The notes under the pieces are model-generated. The model saw only the letters and a program-made list of their open reading frames with translations, did not search any database and was not told the origin of the DNA. Position numbers and translations under genes: made by a program. Source: Selenomonadaceae bacterium (GTDB taxonomy: Bacteria > Bacillota > Negativicutes > Selenomonadales > Selenomonadaceae). Taken from it: a stretch of 64,000 bases of DNA. The stretch covers positions 126,515-190,514 of the forward strand of contig JAGABT010000001.1 in NCBI GenBank assembly GCA_017614505.1, written 5' to 3'. Shown piece by piece: positions 32,701 to 41,323 of the stretch; position 1 is the stretch's first letter; each line of letters starts with the position of its first letter.

Positions 32701-34291
32701 CCCCGCCTGCGGCTCCGGCAACTTCCTTACCGAAACCTATATCTCCTTCCGCCGCCTTGAAAACCTTGTTATCCGCGAACTCTACCAAGGCGGTCAGGAT
32801 ATTTTTGAAAATCCCATCAAAGTTTCTATCGACCAGTTCTTCGGCATCGAAATTGACCCTTTTTCCGCCGCCGTCGCACAGCTTGCCATGTATATCGCTG
32901 AAAATCAAATGCTCCGCCAAATCGGAGAAATTCTCAACATTGATTTGCCTCAGCTCCCGCTCAAAAAATTCACCAATATCCACTGCGCCAACGCCCTCCA
33001 AATCGACTGGAATAATATTGTCCCGCGCGACCAGCTCACTTACATTATCGGCAACCCGCCATTTCGTGGCAGGCGTAAGCGCGACCGTGAAAAAGTTGAT
33101 GACATTTCCCTTTTCTTCGCCTACAAAGACATTGATTATGTTGCCTGCTGGTACAAAAAAGCGTCCGATTTTATTTCCGGCACGGATATTCGCTGTGCGT
33201 TCGTTTCCACAAATTCTATCTGTCAGGGCGAGCAGGTTGCGCCAATCTGGAAAAATATTTTCGCGCAGGGTATCCACTTCGATTTTGCCTGGCGTACTTT
33301 CAAATGGACCAGCGAATCTGAAAAAATGGCGGCGGTTCACTGCGTCATTATAAGTTTCAGCCAGAATTACCATGGTAAGAAATTTATCTTCGACGGCGAT
33401 AAAAAAATTCCCGCGAAAAATATCAACGCTTATCTTACTGACGGCGAAAATGTTTTTATTGAACATCGCACAAAACCAATTTGCAAAGTTCCTGAAATGA
33501 AAAATGGCAACGTACTTGCTGACGATAAAAAGTTGATTATTGAAGCTGAGCATTATGACTATTTTGTTTTACGTGAACCCGCCGCGAAAAAATATATTAA
33601 ACGACTGATTGGCTCTGAAGAATTTATTAATGGAAAAATTCGCTGGTGTCTATGGCTCGTCGATTGTTCACCTGAAGAAATTTCTAAAATGCCGCTGGTT
33701 GCTGAACGCGTCGAAGCCGTCCGCGAATATCGCGCAAGGAGCAGTTATCGAAATTTAACCAGAGCGCCGCATTTATTCAGAGATTTGAATAATCCTAAAT
33801 CGTTTCTGGTAGTGCCAGTTATTTCTTCAGAAAATCGCCGCTACATTCCGATTGGATATTTCGATTCAAAAGATATTATCGTCTCAAACGCGGTTCAGAT
33901 AATTCCCGACGCGACGGTTTATCATTTTGGCGTGCTGATAAGCTCTGTGCATATGGCGTGGACGCGGGCAGTGTGCGGGCGGCTGAAGTCAGATTATCGG
34001 TACTCGAAAGACATAGTGTACAATAATTTCCCGTGGTGCCGTCCGAGCGGAAGTCAGCGGCAGGGGATTGAGCGTACGGCGGAGCGGATACTGGCGGTTC
34101 GCGCAGAATTTGAAGGTAAAACGCTGGCATGGCTGTACGACGAAAAAACGATGCCGGAGGAGTTGCGGCTGGCGCATGCGGAAAATGACGCGGCGGTTTG
34201 TGCGGCGTATGGGTTCGAGGAAAATTTATCTGAGCCGGAAATTGTTGCGCGGCTGTTTGAGCTGTACCGGCAGTTGACAAATTCGCGCTGA
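32678..34291 (+). CDS. MmeI-like type IIL restriction-modification enzyme, methyltransferase and specificity part
   Basis: Continuation of the gene from 31582 in the +2 frame; together about 902 residues, as in MmeI (919). It opens with SAM motif I VLDPACGSGNFLTE, then FGIEIDPFSAAVAQLAMY, the adenine-N6 catalytic motif IIGNPPFRGRRK, a target-recognition region (about 33600-34000) and a helical C-terminus. Such enzymes methylate one strand and cut about 20 nt away, with no separate methylase. It has no good start codon at its head, so it is translated only if the A-run is read as eight. Base composition turns sharply G/C-rich after about 33950, like the host genes. Confidence 0.85.
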   Translation: MASIIVLDPACGSGNFLTETYISFRRLENLVIRELYQGGQDIFENPIKVSIDQFFGIEIDPFSAAVAQLAMYIAENQMLRQIGEILNIDLPQLPLKKFTNIHCANALQIDWNNIVPRDQLTYIIGNPPFRGRRKRDREKVDDISLFFAYKDIDYVACWYKKASDFISGTDIRCAFVSTNSICQGEQVAPIWKNIFAQGIHFDFAWRTFKWTSESEKMAAVHCVIISFSQNYHGKKFIFDGDKKIPAKNINAYLTDGENVFIEHRTKPICKVPEMKNGNVLADDKKLIIEAEHYDYFVLREPAAKKYIKRLIGSEEFINGKIRWCLWLVDCSPEEISKMPLVAERVEAVREYRARSSYRNLTRAPHLFRDLNNPKSFLVVPVISSENRRYIPIGYFDSKDIIVSNAVQIIPDATVYHFGVLISSVHMAWTRAVCGRLKSDYRYSKDIVYNNFPWCRPSGSQRQGIERTAERILAVRAEFEGKTLAWLYDEKTMPEELRLAHAENDAAVCAAYGFEENLSEPEIVARLFELYRQLTNSR

Positions 34292-34332
34292 GGATGCTTA
34301 CGACGAGCGGAGCTGCGCCGATTTGCAAGAAT

Positions 34333-34363
34333 AAAAAAAGCCGTCCCGAAAATTGAGACGGCT
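34333..34363 (-). terminator. Rho-independent terminator of aspS
   Basis: Minus strand AGCCGTC pairs with GACGGCT (7 bp), followed by seven T residues, 12 bp after the aspS stop. The A-run on the other side may also help end the converging restriction gene. Confidence 0.88.
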
Positions 34364-34374
34364 CGAAAAATATT

Positions 34375-36165
34375 TCAGTTAGCGGATTTTTTAGCGGTGG
34401 AGCGAATGTAGAGTTCGCGGAGCTGCTTATCGTCGACCTCGGAGGGCGCGTGGCTCATTGGGTCGATAGCGCTTTGAGTTTTGGGGAAGGCGATAACGTC
34501 GCGAATGGATTTGCGCTTAGCCATGAGCATAACGAGGCGGTCGAGCCCGAAAGCGATACCGCCATGGGGGGGCGGACCGTACTCGAAGGCGTCCATTAAG
34601 AATCCGAATTTGGCGTGAGCCTCGTCGTGGGTAAGACCAATCGCCTCGAAAACTTTTTCCTGCAAATCGCGCTGGTAAATTCTGAGGGAGCCGCCGCCGA
34701 CCTCGACGCCGTTCAGAACAATATCGTAGGCGTCTGCTTTGACTTTTTCGGGCGCGGTGAGCAGGAATTCAACATCATCTTCGCGCGGCGCCGTGAAGGG
34801 GTGATGCATAGCCTTCCAGCGCTTATCTTCCTCGACGTACTCGAACATCGGGAAATCGACAACCCAGAGGAAGCAGAGTTTATCCGCGTCGATTAAGTTG
34901 CGGCGGCGCGCCATTTCAAGGCGGAGTTCACCGAGAGCCTGCGCGACAACGCTGGGTTTATCGCCGACAACTAAAAGCAGGTCGCCGGTCTTAGCGCCGG
35001 TGGCTTTTTTAATCTGCTCAAAAGTTTCGTCGCTGTAGAATTTTTTGAACGGCGATTTGATACCGTCGGCGGCGTACTGAATCCACGCTAAGCCCTTGGC
35101 GCCGTAGGTTTTGACGTACTCAACCAGACCGTCAAGTTCGCGGCGCGGAATGTCGGCGTAGCCTTCGACGTTGATAACTTTGACCTGCCCGCCTTTTTCC
35201 AGCACGCTGTTGAAAACTTTGAAGTCGCTGCCCTTGACGTACTCGGAAATATCCTGCAGTTCCATACCGAAACGCAAATCCGGCTTGTCGCTGCCGAAAC
35301 GATTCATAGCGTCGTCCCAGCTCATGCGCAGGAACGGCGTCTCGATTTTGACGTTCAGCGTCGACTCAAAAATTTTCTTGATGAGCCCTTCCATGAGCGT
35401 CAGAATGTTATCCTGATTCAGAAATGAAGTTTCAATATCGAGCTGGGTAAATTCGGGCTGGCGGTCTGCGCGAAGGTCTTCGTCGCGGAAGCAGCGGACG
35501 ATCTGGAAATATTTTTCAAAGCCGGAAACCATGAGCAGCTGTTTGAAAATTTGCGGAGACTGCGGCAGGGCGTAGAATTCGCCTGGATTGAGGCGGCTCG
35601 GTACGAGAAAATCGCGCGCGCCTTCTGGCGTTGAGCGGCAGAGCATAGGCGTTTCAATTTCAAGGAAGCCGTGCTCGTCAAGGTAGTCGCGCATAATTTT
35701 GGTGACGCGGTGCCGGAGCATGATATTCTGCTGCATTTCTGGGCGGCGCAGGTCAAGGTAGCGGTAGCGCAGGCGGACATTTTCGTCAACGTCAACGCCG
35801 TCCTGAATGTAAAACGGCGGCGTCTTAGCCTTGTTCAGAATGCGCAGTTCGCTTACGACAATTTCAATTTCGCCGGTCGCCATTTTGGGGTTGACGGTAT
35901 CAGCGGAGCGCGCGCGGACTTTGCCGCGAATGCCAATAACAAATTCGTTGCGCAGAGTTTCAGCCTTGGAAAATTCCTCGCCGATTTCCGCCGCGTCGAA
36001 AACAATCTGGACGATACCGCTGCGGTCGCGCATATCGACAAAAATTAAGCCGCCGTGGTCGCGTCTGCGCGAAACCCAACCGGCAAGCTGGACAGTTTTT
36101 CCTTCGTCAGATTTACGGAGTTCGCCGCAAGAATGCGTGCGCTCCATTCCCTTAAGTGTTTCCAA
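34375..36165 (-). CDS. aspS: Aspartyl-tRNA synthetase
   Basis: 596 residues. TTG 36165 has AGGAGG 7 nt upstream; an ATG at 36147 is the alternative. Class IIb synthetase: the N-terminal OB fold (GKTVQLAGWVSRRRDHGGLI), motif 1 region, motif 2 FRDEDLRADRQPEFTQLD (about 217-234), the bacterial GAD insertion (about 300-420) and motif 3 GIAFGLDRLVMLM (about 535). It may be discriminating or non-discriminating; this is not decided here. Downstream of hisS and a transglycosylase gene, the usual firmicute neighbourhood for hisS-aspS. Confidence 0.97.
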   Translation of the reverse strand: METLKGMERTHSCGELRKSDEGKTVQLAGWVSRRRDHGGLIFVDMRDRSGIVQIVFDAAEIGEEFSKAETLRNEFVIGIRGKVRARSADTVNPKMATGEIEIVVSELRILNKAKTPPFYIQDGVDVDENVRLRYRYLDLRRPEMQQNIMLRHRVTKIMRDYLDEHGFLEIETPMLCRSTPEGARDFLVPSRLNPGEFYALPQSPQIFKQLLMVSGFEKYFQIVRCFRDEDLRADRQPEFTQLDIETSFLNQDNILTLMEGLIKKIFESTLNVKIETPFLRMSWDDAMNRFGSDKPDLRFGMELQDISEYVKGSDFKVFNSVLEKGGQVKVINVEGYADIPRRELDGLVEYVKTYGAKGLAWIQYAADGIKSPFKKFYSDETFEQIKKATGAKTGDLLLVVGDKPSVVAQALGELRLEMARRRNLIDADKLCFLWVVDFPMFEYVEEDKRWKAMHHPFTAPREDDVEFLLTAPEKVKADAYDIVLNGVEVGGGSLRIYQRDLQEKVFEAIGLTHDEAHAKFGFLMDAFEYGPPPHGGIAFGLDRLVMLMAKRKSIRDVIAFPKTQSAIDPMSHAPSEVDDKQLRELYIRSTAKKSAN

Positions 36166-36213
36166 GTAAATTCCTCCTTAACCCGTCAATGATAAACAAA
36201 AATCCGCCGCGCG

Positions 36214-36741
36214 TCAACCCGCCAGAATCTGGCGGAGGCGATTGTAACTATTTATGACGCGGACGACGTAGTTTCGGGTCTCGGCATAGGCGGGAATACC
36301 GCCGGCGTTGATGACAGCCTGCGGACCGGCGTTGTAGGCGGCAATGGCGTAAACCAGCGCCTGCGACTGACCGGCGAAACGGTTCAGCTGCATTTTGAGA
36401 TAATACGAGCCGCCAACGATATTTGCCAGCGGATTGTGCGGGTCGATACCGATATTCTGCGCGGTCGAAGGCATTAACTGCATTAATCCTACCGCGCCAA
36501 CGGGACTTAGCGCCTTGAAGTTGAACGCGCTCTCGGTTTCCATGACGGCGGTTATCAGCAGCGGGTCGAGCTTGCATTCTTCCGCCGCGTACAGTATTGC
36601 CATCGAAAGCCACGCAATTTCCTTTTCGCTCTGCTTGTAGTAGCTTATTTCCTGACGAATCACGTCGTAAGGCTCCTTCGCCTCGCTTATCGACGGCGCC
36701 AGCGCCAACGCTATCAGCAGTGCGATTAAAAATTTCTTCAT
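36214..36741 (-). CDS. Lytic transglycosylase (SLT domain)
   Basis: 175 residues with a signal peptide (KKFLIALLIALALAPSISEA). The rest is a goose-lysozyme-like SLT domain: catalytic Glu in AVMETESAFNFKALSPVGA (about 67), then GLMQLMPSTAQNIGI, NPLANIVGGSYYLK and AIAAYNAGPQAV. It cuts peptidoglycan to 1,6-anhydro ends in the periplasm. It is inserted between hisS and aspS, with a terminator on its upstream side. GGGAG precedes ATG 36741. Confidence 0.92.
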   Translation of the reverse strand: MKKFLIALLIALALAPSISEAKEPYDVIRQEISYYKQSEKEIAWLSMAILYAAEECKLDPLLITAVMETESAFNFKALSPVGAVGLMQLMPSTAQNIGIDPHNPLANIVGGSYYLKMQLNRFAGQSQALVYAIAAYNAGPQAVINAGGIPAYAETRNYVVRVINSYNRLRQILAG

Positions 36742-36812
36742 GCTTATTCTCTCCCAGATGATTGCAAAAAAATTTTCGTATATTGATTTATCGAAAATAT
36801 GGCGCGTAAACT

Positions 36813-36850
36813 AAAAACCGCACTGCCTGCGCGTCAGCAAACGGTGCGGC
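36813..36850 (-). terminator. Terminator of the hemZ-PARG-hisS run
   Basis: Minus strand GCCGCAC pairs with GTGCGGT across a 20-nt loop, then TTTTAG. It lies just after the hisS stop at 36857. The large loop and short T-run make it moderate. Confidence 0.65.
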
Positions 36851-36856
36851 TTATTT

Positions 36857-38107
36857 TCATGCAAAAATCTGCGCGACTTTTTCCAGCGGGATTTTTTCCT
36901 GCGCGGAAGTTTCAAGATTTTTGACTGTCACGCTCGCGCTGGCAAGTTCCTCCTCGCCGAGAATCAGCGCGAACCTTGCGCCGGATTTAGCCGCCTGTTT
37001 CATCTGCGCCTTAACTGAGCGTTTAGCGAAATCCATCGTGGCGGAAATATTTTCGCGGCGGAGTTTTGTCAGCAGGTCGAAGCCGGTAATTTCAGCGTCG
37101 CTGCCCGCCGTCACTATGAACGCGTCGAATTTATTTTCAGCGGCAGGCAAAAGATTCTGCTTTTCCAGCGCGATTAAAATGCGTTCGATACCGACGGCAA
37201 AACCAATCCCAGGCGTAGGAGCGCCGCCAATTTCCTCGACAAGTCCGTCGTAGCGCCCGCCGCCAGCCAGCGCCGACTGCGCGCCCAGTTCCGCGTACTG
37301 AATTTCAAACGCCGTCTTAGTGTAGTAGTCCAGACCGCGTACCAGCCGAGCGTCAAGCTCAAATTCTACGCCAGCCGCCTTCAAAAGTTTCTGCACCCGC
37401 GCGAAATGCTCACGGCACTCGTCGCACAGACACGTTTCAATTTTCGGCGCGTCCTCTATAAATTCCTTATCGCCGTCAACCTTGCAGTCCAGAATGCGCA
37501 TCGGATTTTTATTCAGCCGGTGCTTGCAATCCTCGCAAAGGTCGTCGAAGTTATCGCTGAAGTAGTGCTGAAGTTTCTGCCGGTACACGGGGCGGCACTT
37601 CGCGCAGCCGACAGTATTAATTTTCAGCCGCAGATTTTCGAGACCGAGACTTTTGAGCAAATCCCACGCCAGCAAAATAATTTCCGCGTCAAGCGCAGGA
37701 TTTTGCTCGCCCAGCGCCTCTACGCCAAACTGATGAAATTCGCGCAGGCGTCCGGCTTGCGGTCTGTCGTAGCGGAACATCGAGCCGGTGTAAAAAAGTT
37801 TCACGAGTCCGCCGTCCGCGTAAAGTTTGTTTTGAAGATACGCGCGCACGACCGACGCAGTATTTTCCGGCCGCAAAGTTATCGAGCGCCCGCCTCTGTC
37901 CGTGAACGTGTACATTTCCTTATCAACAACGTCCGTGCCCTCGCCAATCCCGCGCTGAAAAAGTTCGGTATGCTCAAAAACCGGCGTGCGAATTTCCTCG
38001 TAGCCGTAGTTCCTGCAGAGCGTGCGGATTTTATTTTCAACGTAGCGCCAGCCCGCAATCTGAGCCGGCAGAATATCTTTGGTGCCTCTCGGCGCATTTG
38101 TCAGCAA
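36857..38107 (-). CDS. hisS: Histidyl-tRNA synthetase
   Basis: 416 residues. Class IIa synthetase: APRGTKDILPAQIAGWRYVE at the N-terminus, motif 1 YEEIRTPVFEHTELF, motif 2 MFRYDRPQAGRLREFHQFG (about 110-128), the histidine loops LVRGLDYYTKTAFE and LAGGGRYDGLVEEIGG, and the C-terminal anticodon domain (from about 325). It follows the PARG-like gene by 17 bp, so it appears to ride on the hemZ transcript. Confidence 0.97.
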   Translation of the reverse strand: MLTNAPRGTKDILPAQIAGWRYVENKIRTLCRNYGYEEIRTPVFEHTELFQRGIGEGTDVVDKEMYTFTDRGGRSITLRPENTASVVRAYLQNKLYADGGLVKLFYTGSMFRYDRPQAGRLREFHQFGVEALGEQNPALDAEIILLAWDLLKSLGLENLRLKINTVGCAKCRPVYRQKLQHYFSDNFDDLCEDCKHRLNKNPMRILDCKVDGDKEFIEDAPKIETCLCDECREHFARVQKLLKAAGVEFELDARLVRGLDYYTKTAFEIQYAELGAQSALAGGGRYDGLVEEIGGAPTPGIGFAVGIERILIALEKQNLLPAAENKFDAFIVTAGSDAEITGFDLLTKLRRENISATMDFAKRSVKAQMKQAAKSGARFALILGEEELASASVTVKNLETSAQEKIPLEKVAQIFA

Positions 38108-38124
38108 ATTTATTCCTCCAGTTG

Positions 38125-38967
38125 TCAGAGAATTTTTTTGAAGGCGTCGAAGTTCTGCGTTTCGCGCGGCGTGCAGTAAATCGCGAAGACAATTTCCCTG
38201 AACGCGCCGTCGAATTCCGGCAGAATATTTTTGTAAGCTGTGGCAACGACGCTGGGATTATTTTTGAAGGCGCCGCAGCCGAAAGCTCCCGTCACGAAAA
38301 TTTCCACGCCGTGGCTCGCAAGGACCGTGAGCATATGCCGCGCGCGCTTTTCGTGTACCGCTAAAAGTTCCGTGTCGCTGAGTTTAGCCGAAGCCATTTT
38401 GCCTGGGTTGTAAATATTATTGGGGTGTTCGCGCAGATTGGGCGCGGCGCAGGTCATAACGTCGACGGCAATCCAGTTCTCGCTCGGCAGGGTTTTGGGA
38501 ATATCGGTATCGCTCTTGAACACGACAATTTCCGGTGTGAAAATGCAGGCGTCGGTATAAACGCTGTCGCGGCGGTCGCGGTGGAACTTGTAGTAGCGAA
38601 TCCAGTTATCGTCGGTGTTGAGCGCGGCGTAGAGCGTTGAACAGCGGCACAGCGCCTCTTCCTGCGCGCGGCTGCCATGAACGACGCCTCCGCCTGGATT
38701 TGTCGCCGAAGCGAAATTGAGTACGGCTATTCTGGCGTCGGGAAAATCTGCGCGAAGTTTGAACGCCGCCTCGAACGTGCGGGATTTTATCACGGAAATT
38801 TTTGTGGCGTCAAACTTTTTAGCGGGCAGCGGCGGATAAGTTTCAGCGTCGTAGTAAGCCGTACCCGCGATGGATTTTTGGATAGCTGACTGCAGAGTTT
38901 TATCGGCGCGGTAAAATTTTTCGGTATCGGCGAAAACGTCAGCCAGCTGTTCCTTCGTCACGTACAT
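38125..38967 (-). CDS. Bacterial-type poly(ADP-ribose) glycohydrolase-like macrodomain (TIGR02452 family)
   Basis: 280 residues. The PARG signature is clear: NFASATNPGGGVVHGS (about 88-103) followed by AQEEALCRCSTLY, whose Glu pair is catalytic in bacterial PARGs. VTGAFGCGAFKNNP (about 228) is the second ADP-ribose loop. Known members remove ADP-ribose from proteins or nucleic acids. Start ATG 38967, with AAGGAG 10 nt upstream; it overlaps the end of hemZ by 29 bp, in the region coding the hemZ tail. With the SirTM-macrodomain pair at 11.8-13.4 kb, this is the third ADP-ribose protein in the window. Confidence 0.92.
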   Translation of the reverse strand: MYVTKEQLADVFADTEKFYRADKTLQSAIQKSIAGTAYYDAETYPPLPAKKFDATKISVIKSRTFEAAFKLRADFPDARIAVLNFASATNPGGGVVHGSRAQEEALCRCSTLYAALNTDDNWIRYYKFHRDRRDSVYTDACIFTPEIVVFKSDTDIPKTLPSENWIAVDVMTCAAPNLREHPNNIYNPGKMASAKLSDTELLAVHEKRARHMLTVLASHGVEIFVTGAFGCGAFKNNPSVVATAYKNILPEFDGAFREIVFAIYCTPRETQNFDAFKKIL

Positions 38968-40744
38968 TTTTATTGGGCTCCTTTACGGCGTTTTTTTTTG
39001 ACTTCTTAGGTTTGGGCTTTTCAGCGGCAGGAATTTCTTCGACAGGTTCAGCCGGAATTTCAGCGGCAGGAATTTCTTCGACAGGTTCAGCCGGAACTTC
39101 AGCGGCAGGAGTTTCTTCGACAGGTTCAGCCGGAACTTCAGCGGCAGGAATTTCTTCGACAGGTTCAGCCGGAACTTCAGCGGCAGGAATTTCTTCGACG
39201 GGTTCAGCCGGAATTTCCACAACGGGCGTATAAATTTCGGCTAAAACTTTGGCGCGGTTGTCAATGTACTTGTCAATTTCGCGCAGGTACGTCGCCAAAT
39301 CCTTCGCGTGGAAGGCGGACTGCATTTGCATATTTTCGTTATCGGGAACTTTCGTCGAAGCCGCCGCGCCCACGCCGAGAATCGTCTGGCGCTCCTCCAT
39401 AATCTGAATGTTGTAAATGCCCTCGGCGCCGCGCCTGCAGTAGCCAATGTTCTCAATCTGCCCGCTGATATAGCCCTGCCGGTACAGGTAGTACGGCACA
39501 TAATTTTTCGCGCGCAGGAGAGTTTCGGCAGCGTCGGACATTCTGCGAACTTCCTCGTCGGAAGGCAGCTCGAAATCTTCCAGCGAACTAACTTCGTCCG
39601 CCAGCTGAGTTTGCAAAGCGGAGCCGCGTTTAATCGCCAGCGCGTGGAGCGTCACGTCGTCGGGTTCCAGCGCGAGAACTTTTTTCACGGTATCCTTAAC
39701 GTCGTCAAGATTTTCGCCAGGCAGACCGAGAATCAAATCCATATTAATTTTCCAGTCGCCCTCAATGCGCAGTTCGTTGAAAGTTTCCAGCACCTGCTCA
39801 ATCGAGTGGCGGCGCCCGATTCTGTCAAGCGTCTGCTGATTCATGGTCTGCGGGTTGACGCTGACGCGCGTGACGTGGCAGTTTTTCATGACGGCGATTT
39901 TCTCATTGGTAATCGTGTCGGGGCGCCCGCATTCGACGGTAAATTCTTCAACGCTGTCGGTGTAGAAAGCCGCCGTGACTTTGTCCATCATCTCAGCGAA
40001 AAATCTTTCGGGCAGCGCGGTAGGAGTGCCGCCGCCGACGTAAATGCTCTGCACCTTGAACCCGTAGCGCCGAATTTCAAGCGCCGCCGCGTTCAAATCT
40101 TTCGTGAGTACCGCCATGAACTCAGCAACTTTTTCATCGTCGGGCAGGACGTTGGAAGGGAAGGAGCAGTACAGGCAGCGCGTCACGCAGAAAGGAATGC
40201 CGACGTAAACGCCGATTAATTTTTCGTCGCTGGTATTCAGAATTGGGAGCTGGCGGACGGCAACTTCAGTTAAAAGCCAGGATTTTTCGCGGCTGGTAAG
40301 ATAATCTTCGCGCAGGCGGCTGGAAATTTTTTCGCGGTCAATAACGCCGTGTTTCGTGACGCCGTAGCCCGCGCGAATCCAGCGGTGAACGATTTTCGTC
40401 GGACGGACGCCGTGCATAATCCCATAGGGCACGCCCGCCAGTTTCAAATCGCCCGTCAGAATTTCGTAGAGATTTTTCTTAACTAACCTGTGAATTTCAG
40501 CGCCGCGCTTTTCTTCGGCTCTAATCTTATCTTCAACCCTGAAACGCCGCCGCACGCCAGCTTTTTCGATAATCAGCCGCGTGGTAACCTTGCCGCCCTT
40601 GACGGTGTTTTCAATTTCAAAGCGGTCAAAATCCGCGTCAGAATCGGCGTCGACGGTCTCGACATGAAAGGCGCGCAGAACTTCGCCAGTAATTTTCGTG
40701 ATAACCTGGTCGTCGCTGTTGAGCTTAAAATTTTTAATTCGCAC
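38939..40744 (-). CDS. hemZ: HemZ-type radical SAM coproporphyrinogen dehydrogenase family protein with repeat tail
   Basis: 601 residues against about 500 in Bacillus. An N-terminal HemZ-specific domain (about 1-165, including GVPYGIMHGVRPTKIVHRWI) precedes the radical SAM barrel with the 4Fe-4S motif CVTRCLYC (about 188), GGGTPTALPERF, MDLILGLPGE and YRQGYISGQIENIGY. The conventional role is oxygen-independent coproporphyrinogen III oxidation, though HemZ activity is disputed. After residue 500 comes a tail of five 13-residue units, consensus EVPAEPVEEIPAA, then a Lys-rich end. The tail is unusual for the family. Downstream of fur by 16 bp and overlapping the PARG-like gene. Confidence 0.9.
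   Translation of the reverse strand: MRIKNFKLNSDDQVITKITGEVLRAFHVETVDADSDADFDRFEIENTVKGGKVTTRLIIEKAGVRRRFRVEDKIRAEEKRGAEIHRLVKKNLYEILTGDLKLAGVPYGIMHGVRPTKIVHRWIRAGYGVTKHGVIDREKISSRLREDYLTSREKSWLLTEVAVRQLPILNTSDEKLIGVYVGIPFCVTRCLYCSFPSNVLPDDEKVAEFMAVLTKDLNAAALEIRRYGFKVQSIYVGGGTPTALPERFFAEMMDKVTAAFYTDSVEEFTVECGRPDTITNEKIAVMKNCHVTRVSVNPQTMNQQTLDRIGRRHSIEQVLETFNELRIEGDWKINMDLILGLPGENLDDVKDTVKKVLALEPDDVTLHALAIKRGSALQTQLADEVSSLEDFELPSDEEVRRMSDAAETLLRAKNYVPYYLYRQGYISGQIENIGYCRRGAEGIYNIQIMEERQTILGVGAAASTKVPDNENMQMQSAFHAKDLATYLREIDKYIDNRAKVLAEIYTPVVEIPAEPVEEIPAAEVPAEPVEEIPAAEVPAEPVEETPAAEVPAEPVEEIPAAEIPAEPVEEIPAAEKPKPKKSKKNAVKEPNKNVRDEGTAG
39022..39216 (-). repeat. Five 39-bp in-frame tandem repeats in hemZ
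   Basis: Units at 39022-39060, 39061-39099, 39100-39138, 39139-39177 and 39178-39216, differing at only a few positions. Each codes 13 residues rich in Pro and Glu. The near identity points to recent expansion or ongoing homogenisation. Confidence 0.95.
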
Positions 40745-40760
40745 GCTGACACCTCCAAAA

Positions 40761-41219
40761 TTATTCGCGGCAGTCTTTGCAGTAGCCGAAAAATTTCACT
40801 TCGTGGTTGAGAATCTGGAACTCGGATTTCTCGGAAATAATTTTCTCCACGTCGTCCAGAAAATCTTCCTCGAACTCGATAACCTTTTTGCACTTGAGGC
40901 AGATTAAATGATGGTGCTGATGAATCTGCGGGTTGCCGGAACTGAGTTCGTAGCGCATCCGCCCGTCGCCGAAATCGATTTTGTCCAAAATCCCCAGCGA
41001 AGTCAAAAGTTCAACGTTGCGATAAACCGTCGCCAGCCCAAAGTCAAAATCTTTTTCGCGCAGAAGGTCATGAACTTCCTCGGCGCTAAGGTGCCGCCCG
41101 TCGCAGTTCTCGATGAATATCTGCAGAATTTCCTTGCGCTGCGGCGTCATTTTGTAATTGTGCTCCGCCAGTCGCCCGCGCAGGTCCTGCAGCTTGAATA
41201 GCTGTCGGGTTTCGCTCAT
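40761..41219 (-). CDS. fur: Fur-family metalloregulator
   Basis: 152 residues. A winged-helix N-terminal half (MTPQRKEILQIFIENCDGRH, then LATVYRNVELLTSLGILDKI as recognition helix and wing) and a C-terminal metal-binding dimerisation domain with HQHHHLICLKCKKVIEFEE (His cluster and CxxC, about 98-116) and a second CxxC (GYCKDC) at the end: a structural zinc site. This fits Fur or Zur better than PerR, but the metal cannot be fixed. Co-directional and 16 bp upstream of hemZ; own promoter at 41255-41282. Confidence 0.93.
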   Translation of the reverse strand: MSETRQLFKLQDLRGRLAEHNYKMTPQRKEILQIFIENCDGRHLSAEEVHDLLREKDFDFGLATVYRNVELLTSLGILDKIDFGDGRMRYELSSGNPQIHQHHHLICLKCKKVIEFEEDFLDDVEKIISEKSEFQILNHEVKFFGYCKDCRE

Positions 41220-41254
41220 TTGAAGTTGCCCCCTTCAAAATTTTTCTCACAGAT

Positions 41255-41282
41255 ATTATAACAGGTTCGCAAAATTTGTACA
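41255..41282 (-). promoter_or_regulatory. Promoter of fur-hemZ
   Basis: Minus strand TATAAT (41255-41260) with TGTACA 16 bp upstream (41277-41282). It lies between the gmhA terminator and fur. The -35 matches four of six consensus bases. No obvious Fur box is seen. Confidence 0.55.
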
Positions 41283-41284
41283 CA

Positions 41285-41314
41285 TAAAAATTGCCCGCCG
41301 GAAATTCAGCGGGC
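41285..41314 (-). terminator. Rho-independent terminator of the ldt-polA-gmhA run
   Basis: Minus strand GCCCGC pairs with GCGGGC across a 10-nt loop, followed by AATTTTTATG, 10 bp after the gmhA stop at 41324. Confidence 0.8.
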
Positions 41315-41323
41315 GCGGAATGT

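Noticed and set aside
39022-39216. Possible CRISPR-like repeats
   Set aside because: In-frame 39-bp coding repeats within hemZ without spacers.
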